From positions 1 to 40,104 of the IMG/VR virus record IMGVR_UViG_3300037541_000361: DNA of 40,104 bases; one strand, 5' to 3'. Made by a program: the position numbers and the translations under genes. Source of the DNA: a virus. Shown here one piece after another: positions 17,161 through 23,789 of this stretch. Position 1 is the stretch's first letter, and each line of letters starts with the position of its first letter. The notes under the pieces are model-generated. The model made no database searches and was not told where the DNA came from. It worked only from the letters and a program-made list of their open reading frames with translations.

Positions 17161-20100
17161 GTGGCCTTCTCGTATGCCAGCTACGCGGGCAATGGTTCCA
17201 ACAAGAACTTTTCTGTCCCGTTCCCATACCTGCTGAAGGCCCACGTCAAGGTCTACACAGGCTTCAACATCCTTGACGGCACCTACACCAGCCTGCTGGT
17301 GGAGGGCACCGACTACACCTGGACAAGCGGTACACAGGTGCAAACCACCGTGGCTCCTGCCAACGGTGTGACGCTCACGGTTCTGCGGGACACGCCAGAC
17401 AGCTCTCAGCTGGTGCCATGGACTGATGGCTCCAACCTGGTCTCCAACGACCTCAACACCGCTGACCTGCAGAACCTGTACGTCGTCCAGGAGCAGCAGG
17501 ACCGCAACGACGCAGGGATTACCCAATCCATTGCTGCGCAGACGGCCGCCAACGCCGCCACGACTGCTGCGAATACAGCCACCAGCACAGCCAACACAGC
17601 GCTGAGCACCTCCAACACGGCGCTCACCAATGCCAACGCGGCCGTTTCCACGGCCAACACAGCCAGCACCAACGCCTCTGCAGCTGTCAGCACTGCCAAC
17701 ACGGCTGCCAGCAACGCTTCTGCGGCTGTCAGCACGGCCAATGCCGCCAGCTCAACCGCCAACACGGCCAGCACCAATGCCAGCAACGCTGTCACCACTG
17801 CGAACGCTGCTGCTGCAACTGCTGCCACCGCGCTGAGCACGGCCAACACTGCTGCCACGAACGCATCAGCTGCTGTTTCTACGGCCAATACCGCCAGCAG
17901 CAATGCCTCGGCTGCGGTCACAACGGCCAATACCGCCAGCACTAACGCCAGCAACGCTGTAAGCACTGCCAACACAGCGAGCACCAATGCCAGCGCTGCG
18001 GTGACGACGGCCAACACGGCCAGCACCAACGCCAGCAATGCGGTTACGACCGCCAACGCCGCCGACAACAAGGCCAATCAGGCGATTGCAGCGGTCTCCA
18101 ACTCGATCAACTACCAGCTGAAGGCCAACGTTGCGGCCATTCCTGCGAGCCCTGCCAACGACACCTACATCGAGGTGCAGGACTCCACTGGCTTGGAGAG
18201 CTTTACCCCGCTGGCCGGGATGCCTGCTGGCTTTGTGGGCGACTCAGGCCTGTCGGTGCGACTGCGCTACACGACCGCTGGCACCACTTGGAACTGGCTG
18301 AACTACTACGCCAACAACTCCGACTCCCGCTATTTGAAGCTGACCGGCGGGACGCTCACTGGGCAGATCAAGGCTGATGACAGCACTTCTGCTGCAACTC
18401 CTGGCTATGCCTTTGACGGAGATCCCAACACTGGTATTGGCCGCCCAGGGGCCGATGAGCTGGCTCTGATCACAGGCGGCACCGCACGGCTGACGATTGA
18501 CAGCTCGGGCAGCGTTGCCGTTGCTGGTGCGCTGACCAAGGGCGGCAACAACGTCGTCACTGTTGGCGATACCGGCACTGTCACCAGCACGATGGTTGCT
18601 GACGGCACCCTGATCAACGCCGACATCAACGCATCTGCCGGCATTGCTGGCACCAAGATCAGCCCGGACTTTGGCAGCCAGACAGTTACTACAACCGGCA
18701 TTTTCAGCGCCGCCGCTGGTGCTGCTGCTACTCCCAGCATTGCCTTTACTGGCGATACCAACACCGGCATCTACTCCCCCGGTGCAGATCAGGTTGCAGT
18801 TACCACTGCCGGAGCGCAGCAATTATTGGTTGATAGCTTTGGAGTCAATACCAGCGGAGGCGGTGTATTTCGCGGCAGTGTTTCTTCGTATGCCGTCAAC
18901 GGCGGTGTAATTAATTTCAGTGCCCCGGATGCTCAAATTAGAGCATGTCGAAGCGGTGGTAACTATGCAGGGATGCGCTTTTTTACGCAGGGAGCAAACT
19001 CCAGCGGCGCACAAGCCGAAAGGATGGCTATAACAACTGAAGGGCTTGTTGGCATTGGCACCGCTAGCCCTAGTGATACAAACAACTTTGGCAATGCGTT
19101 AGACGTAAATGGAACGACAGGTTCCGCTCTTTATGTGCGTACCAATGGAAGTACTACTAATTTTGGAATCATCGGCCATTACGGAACAGATTTTTACATC
19201 AACAATAACTCGAACGGACCAACTCGTTTCTTTACGAATACTGCCGAGCGACTCCGCCTCACCAGCACCGGCACCCTGAACTTCGTCGGTGCAGGCACCG
19301 CAGGCTCCACTCAAGCCGTCAGCTTCAACGGCAGCGCACCTGTTAACAGCCTCGTTATTGACTCCAGTGGCCGCTTAGGTCTGGGGACTTCTAGCCCTAG
19401 CAACACACTTCATGTTGTTGATTCTTCAAGTCAATTTGTCGGTACTGTTCGCCTAGGTGGAGGCTCTGGTTCTTCTGGATACTATGCAACAATTCAACAA
19501 GATGCGCTTACAACTGGAAAATTAGCAATTAACGCTGTTGCGGCTGCAGGAAGTGTTCACGGCATACAGTTACAAGTAGACGGAACTTCAGCTCTTGCTA
19601 TTGATGCGTCACGGAGAGTAGGGATTGGCACTACTTCGCCTAGCTATGCTTTAGACATCAACGGGAGTCAAGGCGTTGGCTTACAGATTTTTGAAAACAG
19701 TTCAGGCAACAATCGTCGCCTTCGTATCACGCAAGAATCTTCTGGCGTTACTTACGATGCCACTTATTCGTTAAATGGTAACGCGCACCGTTGGTTAATT
19801 GGTGGCGGTGAAGCGGCTCGCATTACAGCGAACGGACAATTTTTAGTCGGCACGTCTTCGAGCATCAGCAATGTATACGTTGGTGGTGTTGCGTATCAAT
19901 CTCCGCTACAAGTAATTGGCAATGCTGCTGGATATGGCAATGGCCTAACCCAGCTAAATTATTCTGCTGCTGGGTATCCCTCAACGTTGAGCCTTGGCAG
20001 CTCCAAAAATGCCACTGTTGGCGTAAATGGCGCAGTGGCTTCTGGCGATGATCTCGCAATACTTAACTTCGTAGGAAATGACGGCACCAATTTTAGAACT

Positions 20101-20847
20101 GGCGCCTACATGATTGCGTCCTGTGACGGGACAGTAGCGACGGGAGACGTTCCCACAAGACTCACTTTTTGGACCAAGCAAGCGGGAGTAGCTGCTCTGG
20201 CGGAGCGCGTTCGCATTACATCAGCGGGATATTTTAAGGCTACTGCCACTGGCTCTTATTATGCGGGTACAGGACTAAATCATGAGTTTATTTCTTCCGC
20301 CAGTACTAATACAGTTATCTTTCAGAATACAGGCGCTAATCCTTATGGACCCTGGATTTTTCACAATACGGATAGCAATAACACGAGTAATTATTTCTTA
20401 TATTGCCAGGGAGGCAGCACTTTAAGGGCGCAAATTTATGCAAATGGTGGCATAGCTAATTACCAGTCCAACAATGTTAATCTTTGCGATGAGCGCGAAA
20501 AGAAGAACATCATAAATCTTGACAGCACCTGGGACTGCCTCAAGCACTGGGAACTCAAAAAGTTCCACTACAACGAAGATGCCGATACGGATAATCTTCG
20601 TTATGGCGTCATCGCCCAGCAGGTTGCCGACTATTGCCCAGAAGTCATCTCCGAATGGGTCAAGCAAAAAGCTGAGCCCGCCAAGCTGGACGACGAAGGC
20701 AACGAGATCGAGCCAGCAAAAGCAGAAGTTGTGCGGATGGCGGTCAAAGAGCAGCAGATGATGTGGATGGCAATCAAGGCTCTCCAAGAGGCGCAGGTTC
20801 GCATCGAAACCTTGGAGGCTGAAGTAGCAGCTCTTAAGGGCGCGTAG
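17161..20847 (+). CDS. Tail fibre with T7 gp17-type N-terminus and S74-type C-terminal autoprotease
   Basis: 1228-aa receptor-binding fibre, starting at GTG. Residues 1-120 are the T7 gp17-type virion-attachment domain (FSYASYAGNGSNKNFSVPFP; PWTDGSNLVSNDLNTADLQN). Residues about 130-305 are a run of near-identical 14-residue units (STANTASTNASAAV type), a trimeric coiled-coil stalk. Two related modules, DGDPNTGIGRPGADELAL and TGDTNTGIYSPGADQVAV, follow. The last 120 residues are an intramolecular chaperone/protease domain (Peptidase_S74 type) with CDEREKKNI and RYGVIAQQVAD. Cys1109 takes the place of the usual Ser of SDxRxK; Lys1114 is kept. DNA from about 18.8 to 20.5 kb is clearly more AT-rich than its surroundings, which suggests recombination of the receptor-binding part. 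Confidence 0.92.
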   Translation: MAFSYASYAGNGSNKNFSVPFPYLLKAHVKVYTGFNILDGTYTSLLVEGTDYTWTSGTQVQTTVAPANGVTLTVLRDTPDSSQLVPWTDGSNLVSNDLNTADLQNLYVVQEQQDRNDAGITQSIAAQTAANAATTAANTATSTANTALSTSNTALTNANAAVSTANTASTNASAAVSTANTAASNASAAVSTANAASSTANTASTNASNAVTTANAAAATAATALSTANTAATNASAAVSTANTASSNASAAVTTANTASTNASNAVSTANTASTNASAAVTTANTASTNASNAVTTANAADNKANQAIAAVSNSINYQLKANVAAIPASPANDTYIEVQDSTGLESFTPLAGMPAGFVGDSGLSVRLRYTTAGTTWNWLNYYANNSDSRYLKLTGGTLTGQIKADDSTSAATPGYAFDGDPNTGIGRPGADELALITGGTARLTIDSSGSVAVAGALTKGGNNVVTVGDTGTVTSTMVADGTLINADINASAGIAGTKISPDFGSQTVTTTGIFSAAAGAAATPSIAFTGDTNTGIYSPGADQVAVTTAGAQQLLVDSFGVNTSGGGVFRGSVSSYAVNGGVINFSAPDAQIRACRSGGNYAGMRFFTQGANSSGAQAERMAITTEGLVGIGTASPSDTNNFGNALDVNGTTGSALYVRTNGSTTNFGIIGHYGTDFYINNNSNGPTRFFTNTAERLRLTSTGTLNFVGAGTAGSTQAVSFNGSAPVNSLVIDSSGRLGLGTSSPSNTLHVVDSSSQFVGTVRLGGGSGSSGYYATIQQDALTTGKLAINAVAAAGSVHGIQLQVDGTSALAIDASRRVGIGTTSPSYALDINGSQGVGLQIFENSSGNNRRLRITQESSGVTYDATYSLNGNAHRWLIGGGEAARITANGQFLVGTSSSISNVYVGGVAYQSPLQVIGNAAGYGNGLTQLNYSAAGYPSTLSLGSSKNATVGVNGAVASGDDLAILNFVGNDGTNFRTGAYMIASCDGTVATGDVPTRLTFWTKQAGVAALAERVRITSAGYFKATATGSYYAGTGLNHEFISSASTNTVIFQNTGANPYGPWIFHNTDSNNTSNYFLYCQGGSTLRAQIYANGGIANYQSNNVNLCDEREKKNIINLDSTWDCLKHWELKKFHYNEDADTDNLRYGVIAQQVADYCPEVISEWVKQKAEPAKLDDEGNEIEPAKAEVVRMAVKEQQMMWMAIKALQEAQVRIETLEAEVAALKGA
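17590..18072 (+). repeat. Degenerate 42-bp tandem repeats inside tail-fibre gene
   Basis: About ten copies of a 42-bp unit coding for 14 residues (two heptads) of the type STANTASTNASAAV, with Asn and Ala/Val at fixed places. The DNA copies are close enough (GCCAACACNGCCAGCACC) to permit slippage and length change of the fibre stalk. It is coding sequence, not a CRISPR array: units are contiguous with no unique spacers. Confidence 0.8.
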
Positions 20848-20879
20848 TCCTACTCTCTTCCCACCCTCGCCACACCACC

Positions 20880-21053
20880 ATGACCCACTACGAGATCAGC
20901 GCCCAGGACAACAACGAAGACGTGACCGAGCTGGTCAAGCACGTCGCTGAACAGGTTGAAGGCGTCACCGTCGAAACCAAGGAAGGCGGCAGCATCAAGA
21001 TCAGCGGTAACGCCAAGATCCAGATGTCGGATGGCGCGATCAAGTTTGGCTAA
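20880..21053 (+). CDS. Small acidic protein of unknown function (57 aa)
   Basis: Reads MTHYEISAQDNNEDVTELVK, then VEGVTVETKEGGSIKISGNAKI and ends DGAIKFG. It is acidic, probably an alpha helix followed by beta strands. It lies 32 nt after the tail-fibre stop with a CA-rich CGCCACACCACC leader just before the ATG and no clear Shine-Dalgarno. I do not recognise a function; the position among fibre and lysis genes fits a small virion or fibre-accessory protein. Confidence 0.75.
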   Translation: MTHYEISAQDNNEDVTELVKHVAEQVEGVTVETKEGGSIKISGNAKIQMSDGAIKFG

Positions 21054-21124
21054 GCGTTGTAGACACCTTCACTAGGCGGGCCACCGGCCTTTAACAGGTG
21101 GCAAACCATTCTTCCCAATTACCA

Positions 21125-21445
21125 ATGGCCACCACTTTCACTTGGAAGATCAGCAACCTGGAACGCGAAACCAGCGATGGCTACGTCTACGTGGCGCACT
21201 ATCAAGTGGATGCCGTGTCAGACGACCAGGTTTATCGCTCGGGTGCGTATGGCTCTATCGGCTTTGAGCGCCCTGAGACCCTTATCCCATTTGCCGACCT
21301 ACAAGAGGATCAGGTAGTGCAATGGGTCAAAGACGCTCTTGGCGAGGAGCAAGTGCAATCCATCTTGACCGCCCTCCAGGGGCAGCTGGATGAACAGCGC
21401 AGCCCGTCAAAAGCAGCTGGTTTGCCCTGGGCTGCTGCCGCCTGA
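21125..21445 (+). CDS. Conserved cyanophage protein behind tail fibre (106 aa)
   Basis: The ATG at 21125 gives MATTFTWKISNLERETSDGY followed by VYVAHYQVDAV and a GAYGSIGFERPE motif. Small beta-rich proteins of this pattern are, from memory, common downstream of cyanophage tail fibres and structural genes; no function is known to me. An upstream GTG at 21098 would add nine residues but is less convincing. The stop overlaps the next start by one base. Between 21053 and 21125 there is only a weak 6-bp hairpin (21080-21102). Confidence 0.8.
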   Translation: MATTFTWKISNLERETSDGYVYVAHYQVDAVSDDQVYRSGAYGSIGFERPETLIPFADLQEDQVVQWVKDALGEEQVQSILTALQGQLDEQRSPSKAAGLPWAAAA

Positions 21446-21687
21446 TGGAACGCCATCTGTCGATCGTTGGTGCCAGCCTTGCGCTGGTCACAGCCATTGT
21501 TGGCACCACGGTGGCAATCGAGTCGCGCTACGCCAAGGCGGCTGAGGTCAAGGCGCAACTGGACGAGCTCTACGCCAAGCAGATCAAGCTGCGGATCTTG
21601 GAGATTGACCTGAAAGCAGATCAGACACCCTCTGACCGAGCTTTACGCCAATACCTGATTCAGGAGCTTGGCAAGGCTGGGAAATGA
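21445..21687 (+). CDS. Small membrane-anchored coiled-coil protein (80 aa), possible inner spanin
   Basis: One N-terminal membrane segment (LSIVGASLALVTAIVGTTVAI, residues 5-25), then a charged helix (YAKAAEVKAQLDELYAKQIK) to the C-terminus. This N-in, one-pass, coiled-coil build is that of an i-spanin, which helps disrupt the outer membrane at lysis; no outer-spanin lipoprotein partner was identified nearby. Start overlaps the upstream stop. A structural or holin-partner role is also possible. Confidence 0.65.
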   Translation: MERHLSIVGASLALVTAIVGTTVAIESRYAKAAEVKAQLDELYAKQIKLRILEIDLKADQTPSDRALRQYLIQELGKAGK

Positions 21688-21727
21688 GTCGGTGACTCGA
21701 TAGCTTGGATCAAGAGTCCCGCGCACC

Positions 21728-21943
21728 GTGGTTGAAGTCGCTTCTGTCATCGGTGTTGCAGCCGTTGGTGCTCTATGGCGAATTGCCGTTGAGCATGGCG
21801 GGATGAAGAAGGGGATGGACTCAATCCTGCACGAGATCCAGATGCTGCGGTCTGAACTGCAGAAGGACATCAAGATCCTGGAGGACGACATCCGCGATCA
21901 CGAGATGCGGCTTCGGAATCTGGAGAAGCCACCCTCGATTTGA
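21728..21943 (+). CDS. Small membrane/coiled-coil protein (71 aa)
   Basis: GTG start. A short hydrophobic N-terminus (VEVASVIGVAAVGALWRIAV), then GMKKGMDSILHEIQMLRSEL and a long charged helix with alternating Lys/Glu/Asp. The layout is like XhlA-type or spanin-like lysis accessory proteins. TAGCTT at 21701-21706, 22 nt before the start, could be a -10 box. With the genes either side it forms a group of three one-pass membrane proteins, likely the lysis module; exact role unknown. Confidence 0.6.
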   Translation: MVEVASVIGVAAVGALWRIAVEHGGMKKGMDSILHEIQMLRSELQKDIKILEDDIRDHEMRLRNLEKPPSI

Positions 21944-21947
21944 CAGA

Positions 21948-21967
21948 GCTCTCCACGTGTGTAGCGT
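21948..21967 (+). promoter_or_regulatory. GCTCTCCAC element with candidate -10 box
   Basis: GCTCTCCAC (21948-21956) followed by GTGTAGCGT with TAGCGT (21962-21967), 21 nt before the holin-like gene. The 9-mer recurs in gene-start regions at 23477 (+), 25940 (-) and 26489 (-). Function unknown. Confidence 0.3.
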
Positions 21968-21988
21968 CGGGGCAGTGATCCCTGCGCA

Positions 21989-22174
21989 ATGGATCAATTC
22001 GCTCAGTACGTCGCCTTGGCGATAGCGCTGCACGGCTTGGCGCTTGTGATCGTCAACCTCACGCCGACTCCCAAGGACGACGCGGCCCTCGATACAGCCC
22101 AGCGCGTGGTGGTGAAGCTGTATCGGGCGGTCGAGATCCTCGCAGGGATCGTTGGGCCATTGGCCAAGAGGTGA
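21989..22174 (+). CDS. Holin-like small membrane protein (61 aa)
   Basis: MDQFAQYVALAIALHGLALV is one membrane span, followed by a VNLTPTPKDD motif and a second weaker hydrophobic helix (YRAVEILAGIVGPLAKR). Short phage proteins with one or two spans and a TPTPKDD motif are often annotated as holin-like, from memory. It lies in the small-membrane-gene cluster and is the best holin candidate here. TAGCGT at 21962 may be a -10 box. Confidence 0.6.
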   Translation: MDQFAQYVALAIALHGLALVIVNLTPTPKDDAALDTAQRVVVKLYRAVEILAGIVGPLAKR

Positions 22175-22178
22175 GGCC

Positions 22179-22412
22179 ATGCAGCCCTTCGTCGTTGGCC
22201 AAGAGCTGGACTTTCGGCAGGAAGCGACGAAACGAACACTGCTCGAGCTGTACGAGCTGGGTGATCACCAGGGGCTGCTGAACACCGCATTGCTGCTCAA
22301 CACGCTTTGGCACCAGCAGACGGCTATCGCCCGGTGGTTTGCCAAGGAAGCAGCAGAAAACCTGGGCGAGGCCTGGGAAGCCACTCGTAAGCGCCAACCG
22401 ACTGATGAGTAA
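22179..22412 (+). CDS. Unknown helical protein (77 aa)
   Basis: The ATG at 22179 is preferred over one at 22152 because it follows the upstream stop by 4 nt (GAGGCC before ATG). The product is soluble and helical (LDFRQEATKRTLLELYELGD, then AIARWFAKEAAENLGEAW). No recognised domain. It is coupled by ATGA overlap to the following basic protein and may be a small virion or packaging-related factor. Confidence 0.7.
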   Translation: MQPFVVGQELDFRQEATKRTLLELYELGDHQGLLNTALLLNTLWHQQTAIARWFAKEAAENLGEAWEATRKRQPTDE

Positions 22413-22530
22413 GCCAAAGGCCAACCAGCAGCAGATCCACCGGGAACCGGTCCACAAGAAGACCCGGCAGGGCAATGGCCGCGGCAGCAAGCCAAGCCAT
22501 GGGCGCAAACCTAAGCGGGGTCAGGGCTGA
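22405..22530 (+). CDS. Small basic protein (41 aa)
   Basis: MSKPKANQQQIHREPVHKKT followed by RQGNGRGSKPSHGRKPKRGQG: 41 residues, very basic, no hydrophobic core, hence a probable nucleic-acid-binding or unstructured peptide. The start lies inside the previous gene's last codons. Short basic proteins ending in RGQG are frequent in cyanophages, from memory, without known role. Its end overlaps the end of the minus-strand gene at 22511 by 20 nt, so opposing transcripts meet here. Confidence 0.7.
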   Translation: MSKPKANQQQIHREPVHKKTRQGNGRGSKPSHGRKPKRGQG

Positions 22531-22750
22531 GCTCGGCAGGGTCGTCACCAGCGGCCAGTGACTCGAACCAGCTGTCGAGTGATGCCCTGGAGGGGGTGCT
22601 TGCGGGCAGCTTGAGGAAGCGCCGCACCTCTTGCGCAGAGCGCAGAAAGACACTGGCGTTACGCGCATAGGCGACGAAATAGCGGCCATTGGAATCCCGG
22701 CCGGTTTCAACGGACATGCCCTTGGGCAGATGGAGGGTTTCGCGCTTCAT
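22511..22750 (-). CDS. Unknown small protein coupled to peptidase gene (79 aa)
   Basis: Begins MKRETLHLPKGMSVETGRDS, continues NGRYFVAYARNASVFLRSAQ and ends in an acidic tail. The start overlaps the peptidase stop as ATGA, so it is co-translated with the peptidase; the longer frame to 22936 overlaps the peptidase gene and is rejected. The central part may be a small beta-rich domain. Possible partner or inhibitor of the peptidase, by position only. Confidence 0.65.
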   Translation of the reverse strand: MKRETLHLPKGMSVETGRDSNGRYFVAYARNASVFLRSAQEVRRFLKLPASTPSRASLDSWFESLAAGDDPAELSPDPA

Positions 22751-23466
22751 GGCCGGCAGGTGAGATACCAACCGCCGGTGCCATTGACCATCCAGCGGGG
22801 ATTCCAGTTCTTGCGGCTGTAGACGATGCCGGCTCCTTTGGTGTTGGCGGTGTAGCCCCCGCCCACCAGGAGGGCTTCGCCATTGGGGTCGTTCTGGATC
22901 CAGGCGGCGTCCGTGTAGCCGATCACCACAGACCAATGCCCATCGCCCGTAGGAGCGCTTGCAGAGCCCTTGTGGAGCCAGCCAACAGCTACAGGCCGGC
23001 CAGCATCGATCTCCGCTTCCAGGGCCTTCGGAGTGCCGTTGGTGAAGAAGTCAGCCTTCAGGCCCAGGGACCGCAAGGCAGCCAGTTGCGCTTGGGCTGA
23101 TGTGCTGTCGCCATGCTTCTGCCGGATGGCGTTGTAGGCGTCGTCGTTGGGCACCTTGCCCCAGTACATCGCCAACATCGCGCAGGAGCTGCTGAAGCAC
23201 TCCCGGTAGCCCCTGCCGCTCTTGTTATCCAGCTGGCTCTGCCACTTCACGTTCAGCGGATTGCGGACCAATGCAGCTTGTTGCTGCAGTTGGATGCCCC
23301 TTTTGAAGTCATGGGCCCAGTCCGCTGACTCCGTAAGGAGGCACGGATCCACCTCTTTGATGTGGCGGCCGAGCTTGATCACCGCCTGTTTCTGGTGCTC
23401 AAGAGCCTTGTAGTTCTGCCAGAACTCGAGCCAACGCTCGTCAGTGAACTGGACTTCCTGGATCAT
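22747..23466 (-). CDS. C39-type cysteine peptidase, possible endolysin
   Basis: 239-aa protein from ATG at 23466 (MIQEVQFTDERWLEFW). The C-terminal half has the papain-like C39 layout: Cys in GYRECFSSSCAMLAMYWGKV (Cys95 best fits the nucleophile position, Cys90 nearby), His177 in GDGHWSVVIGY and Asp193 in QNDPNGE. The N-terminal 80 residues are a charged helical region without a signal peptide. Such enzymes cut peptide bonds, here perhaps wall cross-bridges at lysis, since no other lysozyme or amidase gene is seen. A virion-maturation protease is the alternative. It runs opposite to the neighbouring late genes. Confidence 0.75.
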   Translation of the reverse strand: MIQEVQFTDERWLEFWQNYKALEHQKQAVIKLGRHIKEVDPCLLTESADWAHDFKRGIQLQQQAALVRNPLNVKWQSQLDNKSGRGYRECFSSSCAMLAMYWGKVPNDDAYNAIRQKHGDSTSAQAQLAALRSLGLKADFFTNGTPKALEAEIDAGRPVAVGWLHKGSASAPTGDGHWSVVIGYTDAAWIQNDPNGEALLVGGGYTANTKGAGIVYSRKNWNPRWMVNGTGGWYLTCRP

Positions 23467-23476
23467 GGAAGCGAAA

Positions 23477-23492
23477 GCTCTCCACCCATGTA
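23477..23492 (+). promoter_or_regulatory. GCTCTCCACCCATGTA element before small terminase
   Basis: This 16-mer lies 3 nt before the GTG start of the small terminase and in the 29-nt gap to the divergent peptidase gene. An identical 16-mer lies on the minus strand at 25940-25925, spanning the start codon of the 76-aa gene. Its core GCTCTCCAC recurs at 21948 (+) and 26489 (-). Likely a shared translation or transcription signal; function unknown. Confidence 0.35.
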
Positions 23493-23495
23493 ACC

Positions 23496-23789
23496 GTGGC
23501 AGACCTCGCAAAGGAACTTGAAGAACTGCACGCATCGGTCGTGAGGGCCGTGCGTGAGCGCGTTGACCAGGGCGGCTACGACGATGAGGGCAACCTCAAG
23601 CCCACCAGCAACGACGATCTGCGCGTTGCCCTGCAGCTGCTGAAGCAGAACAGCATCACCGCCAACCTGGCTGAAAGTGACACCGCCAAGCTCAGGTCCA
23701 AGATGGCCAGCAAGCTCGACTTCTCCGCTTTGAAGGAGAAAGGCAACGTGGTGCCGATCGTCCGCTCAGACGACGCCGCTACCGCCTGA
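23496..23789 (+). CDS. Terminase small subunit (DNA maturase A)
   Basis: 97-aa protein of the T7 gp18 type that recognises DNA for packaging. GTG start, giving ADLAKELEELHASVVRAVRE and later NDDLRVALQLLKQNSITANL, the pattern found in cyanopodovirus small terminases. It lies tail to tail with the large subunit, overlapping its end by 11 bp on the opposite strand, whereas in T7 gp18 and gp19 are collinear. The GCTCTCCACCCATGTA sequence just before its start (23477-23492) is repeated before the minus-strand gene at 25929. Confidence 0.82.
   Translation: MADLAKELEELHASVVRAVRERVDQGGYDDEGNLKPTSNDDLRVALQLLKQNSITANLAESDTAKLRSKMASKLDFSALKEKGNVVPIVRSDDAATA

Noticed and set aside
17590-18072. Possible CRISPR-like array
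   Set aside because: Units are contiguous, degenerate and in frame with the tail fibre; there are no spacers.
17406-18077. Minus-strand 223-codon hydrophobic frame with Leu-Ala-Val repeats
   Set aside because: It is the reverse frame of the fibre-stalk repeats (complement of Ala/Asn/Thr codons); not a real membrane protein.
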